Part shown: in pieces, positions 1-8,077 of the stretch | Layout: each line of letters opens with the position of its first letter | Numbering within the stretch: position 1 is the first letter of the stretch | NCBI GenBank assembly: GCA_965267435.1 | Contig: OZ253960.1 | Coordinates: 5,456,001 to 5,520,000, forward strand | DNA length: 64,000 nucleotides | Direction of reading: 5' to 3' | Origin: JAWPMT01 sp965267435 | Lineage (GTDB): Bacteria; Bacteroidota; Bacteroidia; Cytophagales; Cyclobacteriaceae | The notes under the pieces: model-generated | The model's database searches: none | What the model saw: only the letters and a program-made list of their open reading frames with translations | Told to the model about the DNA's origin: nothing | Translations under genes and position numbers: made by a program

Positions 1-361
1 CGATCGCGACGATGTATTGACTATGGGGATTGATGTGGATGATGTCCTCCTCTTCTTCGGAGACCACCGCACAGGTCATGCCACCGTTTTTTAGGGCTCG
101 TGTAAAGCGGATTTCCGCGATCACATCCAGTTTCTGCTGATCCTCACCTTGTACGTTTTTATTACCATACGCACCGACGACGTCCAGCAGTCCGGCCTTG
201 TTGACCTCGCGATTGACAATCTTGGCAGCCAGTGCGATATCACGCAGCAATTGGCTAAGCTCCCCGGTGGATTGTGGGAATTTGTCCTGCGATTTCTTGA
301 TGTACCGGTCGAGGGTCGTCCCGATTGGAAGCCCAAGCGTGTTGTCATCTATCGGTCTCAT
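1..361 (-). CDS. fbp: Class I fructose-1,6-bisphosphatase, N-terminal 120 residues
   Basis: Hydrolyses fructose 1,6-bisphosphate to fructose 6-phosphate, the committed step of gluconeogenesis, in the cytoplasm. I translated the minus strand from an ATG at 361. The protein begins MRPIDDNTLG and carries the class I signature region VNKAGLLDVVGAYGNKNVQG followed by EDQQKLDV, then the acidic metal-site run VVSEEEED. These match the N-terminal third of E. coli Fbp closely. The C-terminal part lies beyond position 1. The start codon overlaps the pckA stop codon as ATGA, so translation is probably coupled to pckA, and the two form a gluconeogenic operon. The frame is intact as far as it can be read. 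Confidence 0.93.
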   Translation of the reverse strand, partial: MRPIDDNTLGLPIGTTLDRYIKKSQDKFPQSTGELSQLLRDIALAAKIVNREVNKAGLLDVVGAYGNKNVQGEDQQKLDVIAEIRFTRALKNGGMTCAVVSEEEEDIIHINPHSQYIVAI

Positions 362-1983
362 TGCTTTACATATTTGAGGTTCTTCTTCGGCGCGCCTTGC
401 AGGATCTCTTCGTCTGCGAATTCAATGAATTTATCGAAGTTGTTGGTAAATCGCTCCACGAGCTGATTGGCTGCGGAATAGAATTTTATGTCATCCTTCC
501 ATGTTTCCCTGGGGGACAATACGGTGTTAGGGACTCCAGGGCAGGTGGTAGGTATCTCGGCACCGAAAATCGAGTGCGTTCGATAACCGACGTTGTCAAG
601 CACGCCATTGAGTGCGGCGCTGATCATCGCTCGGGTGTATTGGATGGAGATTCGTGATCCAACACCGTAGGGGCCTCCCGTCCAACCAGTATTCACCAAC
701 CAGACACGTGTGTCGTGTTCTTCCAGCTTCTTACCCAAATGTCTTGCATATTCGGTAGGGTGCAGAGGCAGGAACGGAGCTCCAAAGCAGGCAGAGAACA
801 CGGGTGTGGGCTCGACGATACCATCCTCGGTCCCAGCAACTTTGGACGTGTAGCCGGAGATGAAGTGATACATGGCCTGACCCTTGGATAGTCGCTGAAT
901 GGGCGGGATGATCCCAAACGCATCGCAAGTGAGGAAGAAGATATTTCGTGGTACGCCTCCGATGGAAGGCTCCACAGCATTGTCGATATGATCGATCGGA
1001 TAGGATACCCTGGTGTTCTCCGTGACTTCCTTGTTAGTGAAATCGATCTGCCGCGTTCCGGGAACGAATCTCGTGTTCTCCAGGATCGCCCCAAACCTGA
1101 TCGCTCGATAGATGGATGGTTCGTGTTCCTCCGAGAGGTTGATCGTTTTGGCGTAGCATCCACCTTCGAAGTTAAAGACGTTATTGGCAGTCCACCCGTG
1201 CTCGTCGTCCCCGATAAGGAGACGTTCGGGGTCAGCAGAGAGCGTCGTTTTCCCGGTACCGCTAAGACCAAAGAATATGGCGGTATCAGCCCGCTCCTTG
1301 CCCATATTGGCTGAGCAGTGCATAGGGAAAACATCATGCTTCACGGGCAGCAAGAAGTTGAGGACAGAGAAGATCCCTTTCTTCATTTCGCCGGAGTAGC
1401 CCGTGCCGCCGATAAGAATGATGCGCTTGTCAAAGTTGATAATGGCAAAGTTTTCGCGCTGTGTGCCGTCAGTAGCCGGGTCTGCGAGGAATCCTGGACA
1501 GTTAATAATAGTGAACGAAGGTTCGAAGCTCTCTAGCTTGTACTCTTCTGGCTGGATAAACATGTTGTGACAAAACAGGTTGTGCCAGGCTACGGTATTG
1601 ATCACTCGCAGATTGAGTCGATGGGTTTTGTCAGCGCCAGCGTAAGCATCTCTCACGTACACGGTCTTCTCTGCGAGGTAGCCAATCATCTTCGTGTATA
1701 TCCGGTCAAAATGATCCGGGCTCATGGGGATATTGATGTCTCCCCACCACACTTTGTCAGCCGTTGTGGTATCGTTTACGATGTAGCGATCCTTGGGAGA
1801 TCGGCCAGTGAACTTGCCAGTATCGCACATGATCGCGCCGGTATCGCTGAGTTGCCCTTCTCTATTTTGAAGGGCCATTTCCACGAGCTCGGAGGGGCTA
1901 AGATTCCAGTAGGCTTTGTCGACACGGCTTATGCCAATATCCGCAAGACCACTTCTTGATGAGCGTCTTCCAAATTCTTGCAT
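358..1983 (-). CDS. pckA: Phosphoenolpyruvate carboxykinase (ATP)
   Basis: Converts oxaloacetate and ATP to phosphoenolpyruvate, CO2 and ADP; the entry step of gluconeogenesis. The 541-residue length matches ATP-type PEPCKs (about 540). Visible motifs are GKFTGRSPKDR near residue 60 (substrate-binding Arg), GGTGYSGEMKKG near 192-203, the PEPCK-specific block FPMHCSANMG near 219-228, the P-loop GLSGTGKTTLS at 239-249, and the second nucleotide/metal loop LIGDDEHGW at 256-264. No stop or frameshift. The start is an ATG at 1983. The next gene downstream, fbp, overlaps it by ATGA. Two palindromes lie 88-123 bases upstream of the start and probably bind a repressor or activator that answers to sugar supply. 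Confidence 0.97.
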   Translation of the reverse strand: MQEFGRRSSRSGLADIGISRVDKAYWNLSPSELVEMALQNREGQLSDTGAIMCDTGKFTGRSPKDRYIVNDTTTADKVWWGDINIPMSPDHFDRIYTKMIGYLAEKTVYVRDAYAGADKTHRLNLRVINTVAWHNLFCHNMFIQPEEYKLESFEPSFTIINCPGFLADPATDGTQRENFAIINFDKRIILIGGTGYSGEMKKGIFSVLNFLLPVKHDVFPMHCSANMGKERADTAIFFGLSGTGKTTLSADPERLLIGDDEHGWTANNVFNFEGGCYAKTINLSEEHEPSIYRAIRFGAILENTRFVPGTRQIDFTNKEVTENTRVSYPIDHIDNAVEPSIGGVPRNIFFLTCDAFGIIPPIQRLSKGQAMYHFISGYTSKVAGTEDGIVEPTPVFSACFGAPFLPLHPTEYARHLGKKLEEHDTRVWLVNTGWTGGPYGVGSRISIQYTRAMISAALNGVLDNVGYRTHSIFGAEIPTTCPGVPNTVLSPRETWKDDIKFYSAANQLVERFTNNFDKFIEFADEEILQGAPKKNLKYVKQ

Positions 1984-2070
1984 AAAATTCTCATTATTGG
2001 GTTGTTGGCACGAAGTTCCGAAATTTTATGAAAGATTAAAGTTTGATAATAGAAATAAATTTGGAATCTT

Positions 2071-2089
2071 AAGTGTTGTCTCGACACTT
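2071..2089. promoter_or_regulatory. Inverted repeat upstream of pckA
   Basis: The 19 bases AAGTGTTGTCTCGACACTT form a near-perfect palindrome (8 of 9 symmetric positions pair around a central base). It lies one base from the LacI-like palindrome at 2091-2106. It may be a second operator, or a hairpin if transcribed. No T-run follows it, so it is not an intrinsic terminator. Confidence 0.5.
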
Positions 2090-2090
2090 T

Positions 2091-2106
2091 ATGCAAACGT
2101 TTGCAT
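2091..2106. promoter_or_regulatory. LacI-family-type operator upstream of pckA-fbp
   Basis: The 16 bases ATGCAAACGTTTGCAT are a perfect palindrome with a central CpG, the usual form of operators bound by LacI/PurR/Cra/CcpA family regulators. It is 108-123 bases upstream of the pckA start. The symmetry is seen directly; the regulator family is inferred from the site type, and no LacI gene is in the window. Confidence 0.6.
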
Positions 2107-2356
2107 TCATATGCGCTTTAAAGGCGGTTTTACCTCTCTTCACGCTCGATTACTATGCCCAAAGTGGCTAACCTGATTTTTGTCAGTCAGTGGTATTTCC
2201 GCCCCTGGCTCATTGTCAGATTTCATTGGGCCAGCGATGACATTGCGTCCCTTCCTGATATTCCGCGATCATTTGTCGAATGTAGAATTTGTCCAGAAGT
2301 TTAAACAGGATAGTTGGCTGGGGGCATGACTTGAATCTCGGGTGGAGTGGATACTC

Positions 2357-3430
2357 CTATGCCAGGTGTTGCAGAAAAACCTCTCTGTCGCGATCGGCCC
2401 AGTCCCGAAACCAGGTGGAAGTATCCTGGTACTGTGGCAGGTAGTCCACAAGCTTTTGGATCTCAAACTTGTCATGAGGGATGCCGGCTCCAGCCTTTTC
2501 CGCATCGACCGCATTGCAGGCCTGCTCGTAGTGGCCTTGAACGGGGACCATCATCACGGGTTTGCCGAGGTACATGGCCTCACACACAGATTCAAATCCT
2601 GCAGTAGTGACGTAGCCGCGGCACTCGGCCATTTTCTCGATGAACTTCTTATCATCCAATTGATGATAGGTAAGCGTCTCATCCCGCACCCACGTCTCGG
2701 GTTTCCCTTTCTTGTCCCAAAAGCAATCAAGGGGTATTTCAGGTGATTGTTGGTGAAAACGGTCCACTTCCTCTCCATAGCCGGGATTGACCATATAGAT
2801 TAGCAGTCGGTCTCCTTTTGAGGGGGTCCGTTGTTTTACTTCATCTCGCAACAACGGCGGCACGACGTATATCTTTTTTGAAGGCAGGTCATCGAAGGGT
2901 TGGAAGGAAAGAGCCAGAATCTTCTCTGCTCCGAGTGCGGTAATCCAATTCGTTATATGCAATGTCGCTCTATCCAGCCTCCTGCCGGGTGGAAAGTCGA
3001 ACTCAGGATGGACGATGAGGAACTGATGGGCGAGGGGGATGTATCGGGCACGGGGCTTCTTAAGGAGGTTGTATATGCCGCCGAGGAAATCGTAGAAATT
3101 GATGATGACATCGGGCTGATGCTCTGAAACTAACTCGTGCAAGCGACGAACACTTTTCAGATATACTGGAAACCTTGCCGCAACATGAAAGGCCGTACGA
3201 AAAGGCTTTACCGATTTGTGATTCTTGTCGGTGACGAAGTTGGGACTGTCCAATTGCTCAAAAGGAGCGCCGATCTTTTCCTTGAAGAATTTTGGGAGCT
3301 CTCGCTGCTTGCTTTTCCCTACGACCACTTGCACGATTTCATGGCCCGCGCCACGCAAGGTCTCGCCGAGGGAGATGGCTTGTGTCATGTGGCCTCGACC
3401 TTCACCCTGGACAATAAAGAAGTATTTCAT
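2357..3430 (-). CDS. MurG/GT28-like glycosyltransferase, substrate unknown
   Basis: A 357-residue protein of GT-B type. The N-terminus MKYFFIVQGEGRGHMTQAIS contains the glycine-rich GEGRGH loop seen at the start of MurG-like and related transferases. The C-terminal half has TTAGFESVCEAMYLGKPVMM followed by VPVQGHYEQACNA, which resembles the donor-nucleotide-binding segment (Glyco_tran_28_C). No membrane segment or signal peptide. I chose the ATG at 3430; a TTG 12 bases upstream would add four residues only. It follows the histidine kinase gene by about 70 bases on the same strand and may be cotranscribed with it. The acceptor and donor cannot be read from sequence. It is not MurG itself, since it is not in a cell-wall cluster and lacks full MurG similarity. 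Confidence 0.8.
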   Translation of the reverse strand: MKYFFIVQGEGRGHMTQAISLGETLRGAGHEIVQVVVGKSKQRELPKFFKEKIGAPFEQLDSPNFVTDKNHKSVKPFRTAFHVAARFPVYLKSVRRLHELVSEHQPDVIINFYDFLGGIYNLLKKPRARYIPLAHQFLIVHPEFDFPPGRRLDRATLHITNWITALGAEKILALSFQPFDDLPSKKIYVVPPLLRDEVKQRTPSKGDRLLIYMVNPGYGEEVDRFHQQSPEIPLDCFWDKKGKPETWVRDETLTYHQLDDKKFIEKMAECRGYVTTAGFESVCEAMYLGKPVMMVPVQGHYEQACNAVDAEKAGAGIPHDKFEIQKLVDYLPQYQDTSTWFRDWADRDREVFLQHLA

Positions 3431-3499
3431 CGGTGGCTCCAAGTTGAAGCTGTGAAGATAAGGTGAAAAGCCGGGAGGCTATTTATTCGTCAAATGGCT

Positions 3500-4876
3500 C
3501 TATTGGTTGAACTTCAGAGTAAACTCCGTGCCGACATTGAGCACTGATTTCACGGTGATATTGCCTCGGTGATTGCGCATGATCTGCTTGGAAAGGCTCA
3601 GCCCGATACCAGAACCATGCTTCTTCGTCGTGAAGAATGGAATGAAGATCTTCTTGAGCGCTTCCTCTTCGATACCCGGGCCATTGTCCTTGATGGTAAT
3701 CAAAGCGCCGCCGTTCTCGCCGGGAAAGCCCTGGATGATCAGGTCTTTGCTTTCCTTGCCATCCTCGTCATTTTCAGCCAATGCCTGGATACCATTCTTG
3801 ATCAGGTTGATGATCACTTGCTCGACCTGCTCTTTGTCGACCTGGAATGTCAGGTCCTGAGGCTCGACCTTGTAGTCCAAATTGATGCCGCCTTCCTTGA
3901 TGTCGTATTTGAGTAGGGCGATGATATTCGTGAGGAGGTCGCATACCTTGTGCTCTTCGATGGTCGGCAGCTTGATCCGGGTCATATTGCGGAAGTCGCT
4001 CACAAACTTGATGAGTCCTTCGCTGCGGGTATGAATGGTGTGAACTGCCAGGTGAAAGTCTTCAAGGTCTTCATTGGGAATCTGGTTGACTTCACCTTCG
4101 CTGCTCAAGAAATCATTCAGCTCGCCTTCCACCGTCGCCGCCAATGAGGAAATGGGGGTTACGGAATTCATGATTTCGTGTGTCAGTACGCGAATCAGGT
4201 TTTGCCATGCTTCCATCTCCTTCTCTTCCAGTTCGCTTTGTATGTTTTGCAAGGAGATCAATTTGAACTCTTGCCCACGCAGGGAAAGCTCTATCACATA
4301 CAGCGCCAACTGTACCTCATCACCCTCCTTATTGATCTTGATGAGGTCGCGACCGCCGGTTTTGAGATCGCGAATCGCACCAACAAGCAGTGGGGAGATC
4401 GTGCCAAACTGCGAGATGTTTTTCACCTGCCCTACACCTAGCAGCTTTTTGGCCGCGGAGTTGATGATCTGAATCTCACCGTCAGTGTCTATGGTGATGA
4501 TCCCAATCCCGACATGTTGGACAATGGTCTTCAGGTATTGATACTGCGCTTCCTTGTCCGCTCGGATCTCCCGAAACTTCTTGATCACACCATTGAACTC
4601 ACGGTAAAGGGCGTCAAGGCTTGACTTCGTACTATGCTCCGGATAGGTAAGGGAGAAGTCGTCGTACTGGATGCTCTTCAGGAAAGTGACGATCTCACGA
4701 TTGACTTTTTCAAGAAAATGAAAAAGGTAATAGATCTGTACGAGTAGCAACACAAGTACGAGCCCCTGGGTAAAGACATAGGCGTCTTGATAGATCAGGT
4801 CGACAAAGACGAAGATCGTCAATATCACCAACCCAATCCGCCCAATGAGCTGTACTTTGAAGTGCTTAAAGACCAT
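3500..4876 (-). CDS. Sensor histidine kinase, NtrY-like, with two membrane segments and a PAS domain
   Basis: A 458-residue membrane kinase. Two hydrophobic segments lie near residues 11-28 and 36-54 with almost no periplasmic loop, so the signal is probably sensed in the membrane or cytoplasm. A PAS-like domain follows at about 113-215 (VGIGIITIDTDGEIQIINSA). The phospho-acceptor block is LTHEIMNSVTPISSL with His233. The ATP-binding domain shows the N box NLIKNGIQAL (357-366), the G1 box KDNGPGIE near 396-403, the F box FIPFFTTKK and the G2 box GSGIGLSLSK. The ATG lies inside the end of the response regulator gene (11-base overlap), so the pair is translationally coupled. The likely partner is that sigma-54 activator. 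The stimulus is unknown. Confidence 0.93.
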   Translation of the reverse strand: MVFKHFKVQLIGRIGLVILTIFVFVDLIYQDAYVFTQGLVLVLLLVQIYYLFHFLEKVNREIVTFLKSIQYDDFSLTYPEHSTKSSLDALYREFNGVIKKFREIRADKEAQYQYLKTIVQHVGIGIITIDTDGEIQIINSAAKKLLGVGQVKNISQFGTISPLLVGAIRDLKTGGRDLIKINKEGDEVQLALYVIELSLRGQEFKLISLQNIQSELEEKEMEAWQNLIRVLTHEIMNSVTPISSLAATVEGELNDFLSSEGEVNQIPNEDLEDFHLAVHTIHTRSEGLIKFVSDFRNMTRIKLPTIEEHKVCDLLTNIIALLKYDIKEGGINLDYKVEPQDLTFQVDKEQVEQVIINLIKNGIQALAENDEDGKESKDLIIQGFPGENGGALITIKDNGPGIEEEALKKIFIPFFTTKKHGSGIGLSLSKQIMRNHRGNITVKSVLNVGTEFTLKFNQ

Positions 4877-6245
4877 ACTTCTCCAGTCTGCGGTAAAGTG
4901 ATGCCCGAGTCAATCCAAGTTCCTTGGCGGCCTTCGAGATGTTGCCATTGTGTTTGTCGATTACGCGTTCGATGACGCCCTTCTCTACATCGTCGAGGTT
5001 GAATGTCTCCGGCTCTGGTACGGAGGCGACATCCTGCTTCTGCGATAGGAAGAAAAAGTCCTCAGGGTTGAGCGTGTCAGAATCGGACATGATGATCGCG
5101 CGCTCGATCGCGTGCTGCAGTTCTCGAATATTACCCGGCCAGCTGTACTTCTGCAGCTTTTTTGTCGTAGTTGGTGCGACCTTGGACACCGCTTTTCGGT
5201 ACTTGTTGGCATACTGACTGACGAAATGATCAACAAGAAGAGGAATGTCTTCGAGCCTCTCTCGCAAAGGGGGGAGTTGGATTTCCACCGTGTTGATCCT
5301 GTACAGCAAGTCTTGGCGAAATGTATTTTCCCCCACCATGTCGTATAGTGGCATGTTTGTCGCGCATATGAGGCGGATATCAATGGACATTGGCTTGTTG
5401 GCACCAATCCTGGTTACCTCTCTGCTTTGAATGACGGTGAGAAGCTTGGATTGCAGTGGCAAGCTAAGGTTGCCAATCTCGTCGAGGAAAAGGGATCCTT
5501 TGTTGGCGACTTCGAACCTGCCGGCCCGGTCTTCTTTCGCGTCGGTGAAGGCGCCTTTTTTGTGACCGAAGAGCTCGCTTTCAAATAATGTCTCGGTGAT
5601 GGCTCCCATGTCCACACCAATAAAGATATTGTCTTTGCGTAACGACTTCTGATGTATAGCTCTGGCAATCAATTCCTTACCGGTGCCATTTTCTCCCAGG
5701 ATCAGGACATTTGCGTCTGTCGCCGCTACTTTGTCAATGACCTTAAATACGTCCTTGATCGCGTCGCTGGTACCAATGATATCTTTAAATGCAAGATGAC
5801 TGTCATCCTGCAACTGTTTCTTTGTCTGCTTGAGTTGAGTGACTTCCTCGTATGATTTCTTGAGCCTGGATGCACTATGGAGCGTAGCTAATAACTTTTC
5901 ATTCTGCCAAGGCTTCAGCACGAAGTCCGTAGCCCCAGCTTTCAGCGCCTTGACAGCCATCTCAACATCTCCAAAGGCCGTGATGAGAATGACAACGGCC
6001 TGTGGATCTTTATCCAGGATCTGCTCTAGCCAGTAGAACCCTTCCTTACCACTGGTGATGTCCTTACTGAAATTCATATCCAGTAGGATGAGGTCAAAGG
6101 ACTCATTATTTAATAGGAATGGGATCTTCTTCGGATTCTTTTCTATGATGACTTCCTTGGCGTGCTTCTTTAAAAGCATTTTTGCGGCCAGCAACACATC
6201 CTCATCGTCGTCGATGATCAGTATACGTCCTAGTTCTTTTTCCAC
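4866..6245 (-). CDS. Sigma-54-dependent response regulator, NtrC family, with a GAFTDA loop
   Basis: A 459-residue activator of sigma-54 RNA polymerase. The receiver domain (about 7-125) has the acidic pocket DDDED (12-16), the phospho-acceptor Asp56 in LILLDMNF, and Lys111. The AAA+ domain (about 155-390) has Walker A GENGTGKE (184-191), Walker B SLFLDEIG (251-258), and the sigma-54 contact loop GAFTDA (231-236), where the usual motif is GAFTGA. A Fis-type helix-turn-helix closes the protein (NISKAAKELGLTRASLYRRL). The start is GTG at 6245, with no better ATG. It is divergent from the export operon at 6780, whose first gene has a sigma-54-like promoter; this is the obvious candidate target. 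Confidence 0.94.
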   Translation of the reverse strand: MEKELGRILIIDDDEDVLLAAKMLLKKHAKEVIIEKNPKKIPFLLNNESFDLILLDMNFSKDITSGKEGFYWLEQILDKDPQAVVILITAFGDVEMAVKALKAGATDFVLKPWQNEKLLATLHSASRLKKSYEEVTQLKQTKKQLQDDSHLAFKDIIGTSDAIKDVFKVIDKVAATDANVLILGENGTGKELIARAIHQKSLRKDNIFIGVDMGAITETLFESELFGHKKGAFTDAKEDRAGRFEVANKGSLFLDEIGNLSLPLQSKLLTVIQSREVTRIGANKPMSIDIRLICATNMPLYDMVGENTFRQDLLYRINTVEIQLPPLRERLEDIPLLVDHFVSQYANKYRKAVSKVAPTTTKKLQKYSWPGNIRELQHAIERAIIMSDSDTLNPEDFFFLSQKQDVASVPEPETFNLDDVEKGVIERVIDKHNGNISKAAKELGLTRASLYRRLEKYGL

Positions 6246-6590
6246 GTGTCGGAGGTTTTAGTTTTTGTTAGTGCCAGAAATTATGCCATGTGCCTCGAGG
6301 CTCAGCAGGCGCAATTTATGGAAATTTGATTGTTCACAAACGGACAATGTGAGCGTTTTGTTTCCGGGCACATTGGTATAGACCAATTGGCTCTACACAA
6401 GAATATTTGGTAATAGTGATGATTCATCAAAATATTATGGCAATTCGTGGGTAACCGGAGATAGCCATACCGTATTTCGTAAATGTTTCCTTTTTCGTTT
6501 CTTATTTATACATAAGATTGATTATCTTCGAGATGTTGTTGTGGATTAAGAATTTTAATTAGTCCTTTTATTTTGAGTTTTTGACCTTTG

Positions 6591-6621
6591 GGTTCAGGTT
6601 GACCGCCTGAACCTTTTTTTT
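6591..6621 (+). terminator. Orphan intrinsic terminator
   Basis: An 8-bp perfect stem (GGTTCAGG / CCTGAACC) with a 7-base loop is followed directly by eight T. No plus-strand gene lies upstream; the neighbour on the left is transcribed away from it. It must end a non-coding transcript or block antisense/read-through transcription toward the export operon. Confidence 0.8.
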
Positions 6622-6734
6622 GGTCGAAATCGAACACTTTCTGTATCATTCTGTACAGCCCCACCTCTTCGCAATTTTCCTGAAATTTTTTAATCTGCTG
6701 ATTTTTAGTCAGTTACGAATAATGGCATCCTAAT

Positions 6735-6750
6735 TGGCATCCCATTGGCA
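6735..6750 (+). promoter_or_regulatory. Sigma-54-type (-24/-12) promoter candidate
   Basis: TGGCATCCCATTGGCA has GG and GC exactly 10 bases apart and fits TGGCAyr-N4-TTGCA except TGGCA in the -12 half and TC in place of the last two bases of the -24 half. The start would be near 6762, giving a leader of about 18 bases before the ATG at 6780. The sigma-54 activator gene is next door, which supports it. Confidence 0.55.
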
Positions 6751-6779
6751 CGAACGATACCCATAGCCTAAAATCCCTT

Positions 6780-8033
6780 ATGGATCGAAAAATTAAAAAG
6801 AAGAAGTGGACACTAAAGCGCATCCTGACAATCGGAGCAGGTGCCGTGTTCCTAATGTTTGTAGTTTATAGCTTCATCTTCGCGGAAGGAGGAGCGCGAC
6901 TCAACGTTGAGTTAGAAAAAATCAATGTAGCCACCGTTCATGAGGGAGAGTTCATGGAAACGATCCCCGTAGATGGTTCTGTGATGCCCATCAAGACGAT
7001 CCGTTTGGACGCGATTGTCGGCGGTGTCGTGGAAAAGAAATATTACGAGGGCGGTATCCTGGTGGATGAAGGTGATACGATCCTGAAGCTCTCCAACAAC
7101 GACCTCGTTCAAAACTTTGTTCGCGAAGAAACGCAGGCATTCATCCTGGTCAACAACCTGGAGAATACTAAGCTGAGCCTACAAAGAAGTCAGTTTGACC
7201 TGAAGCGGCAGCTGACGCAGCTGGATTATCAAATCGATCAGGCGAAAGATGCCTACGAAAGAGGTGAGCCACTATTTGAAGAGAAGATCATCTCAGAGCA
7301 GGAGTACCTGAATCTCAAGCGTGAGTATGAGCGCCTAAAGGAGACCCGGGCCATACAGATAGAATCCAACCGGTTCGATTCGATGAACGCCGTACTGCAA
7401 ATTGCTCAGGCAGAGAACACATTGCAGCGGACACGACGAAACATTGAGATGATCAAGGGCAACCTCGAAAACCTCTACATCCGTGCCCCAATTTCTGGAC
7501 GCCTTTCCACGGTGGTCGCCGAAGTTGGGGAATCCATCGCACCTGGTCAGAACATCGGGCAGATTGATGATCTGAATGGATTCAAAGTACGTGCCCAAAT
7601 CGACGAGCACTACATCAGCCGTATCTATGAGAGCCTCCAGGGAACATTCCCATTGGCAGGACAGGAGTATGGTCTCTCTATCCGTAAGATCTACCCTGAA
7701 GTAACAGGAGGACTATTCTCTGTAGACATGGAATTTACTGACACCATTCCACGTGGACAGATCAGAAGAGGGCAGACCTTGCAGATCCGACTGCAGCTGA
7801 GCCAAAAAATCACCGCCGTGCAAATCCCAAGAGGTAGCTTCTATCAGACCACTGGTGGTAACTGGATCTTTGTCGTCGATGCTTCCGAATCGTACGCCGT
7901 ACGAAGGGACATCAGATTGGGACGCCAAAACCCCAGATACTACGAAGTATTGGAGGGATTGCAACCTAATGAGAAAGTTGTTGTCTCTTCATACGATGGG
8001 TATGAAGATAAGGACCGACTTGTCTTCAAATAG
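6780..8033 (+). CDS. Periplasmic adaptor (membrane fusion) protein of an efflux system
   Basis: A 417-residue HlyD/MacA-type adaptor that links an inner-membrane transporter to an outer-membrane TolC-like channel. It has a lysine-rich cytoplasmic N-terminus, one membrane anchor at about 14-35, a barrel-sandwich (lipoyl-like) start near MPIKTIRLDAIVGGVVEKKY, a long helical hairpin at about 110-220 rich in Q, E, L and R, then the second half of the lipoyl fold (LYIRAPISGRLS) and beta-barrel regions. It begins the operon adaptor-ABC ATPase-TolC. The substrate cannot be inferred. Confidence 0.9.
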   Translation: MDRKIKKKKWTLKRILTIGAGAVFLMFVVYSFIFAEGGARLNVELEKINVATVHEGEFMETIPVDGSVMPIKTIRLDAIVGGVVEKKYYEGGILVDEGDTILKLSNNDLVQNFVREETQAFILVNNLENTKLSLQRSQFDLKRQLTQLDYQIDQAKDAYERGEPLFEEKIISEQEYLNLKREYERLKETRAIQIESNRFDSMNAVLQIAQAENTLQRTRRNIEMIKGNLENLYIRAPISGRLSTVVAEVGESIAPGQNIGQIDDLNGFKVRAQIDEHYISRIYESLQGTFPLAGQEYGLSIRKIYPEVTGGLFSVDMEFTDTIPRGQIRRGQTLQIRLQLSQKITAVQIPRGSFYQTTGGNWIFVVDASESYAVRRDIRLGRQNPRYYEVLEGLQPNEKVVVSSYDGYEDKDRLVFK

Positions 8034-8077
8034 CCACCGAATAACTCAACAATAACGAAATACTTAAATAGCACAAA

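Larger units (their letters stand above)
1984..2356. other. 373-base gap between the glycosyltransferase gene and pckA
   Basis: Both neighbours are on the minus strand, so this holds the 5' region of pckA and the 3' side of the glycosyltransferase gene. It contains two palindromes (2071-2089 and 2091-2106). I see no clear TAnnTTTG element for pckA. A plus-strand open frame of 49 codons (2155-2304) starts with ATG but has no recognisable sequence and is probably chance. Confidence 0.6.
6246..6779. other. 534-base divergent regulatory gap between the NtrC-type regulator and the export operon
   Basis: An unusually long gap for this window. It contains an inverted repeat ATTGGT-4-ACCAAT at 6372-6387, a strong plus-strand intrinsic terminator at 6591-6621 with no gene before it, and a sigma-54-like promoter at 6735-6750. 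I found no convincing open frame of more than a dozen codons. The terminator implies an unseen plus-strand transcript from the first 350 bases. Confidence 0.65.

Noticed and set aside
693..1337. 214-codon minus-strand frame inside pckA
   Set aside because: It is out of frame within pckA, whose frame is intact and conserved over the same region.
2155..2304. 49-codon plus-strand frame starting with ATG in the gap before pckA
   Set aside because: No recognisable sequence, promoter or neighbour support; length expected by chance.
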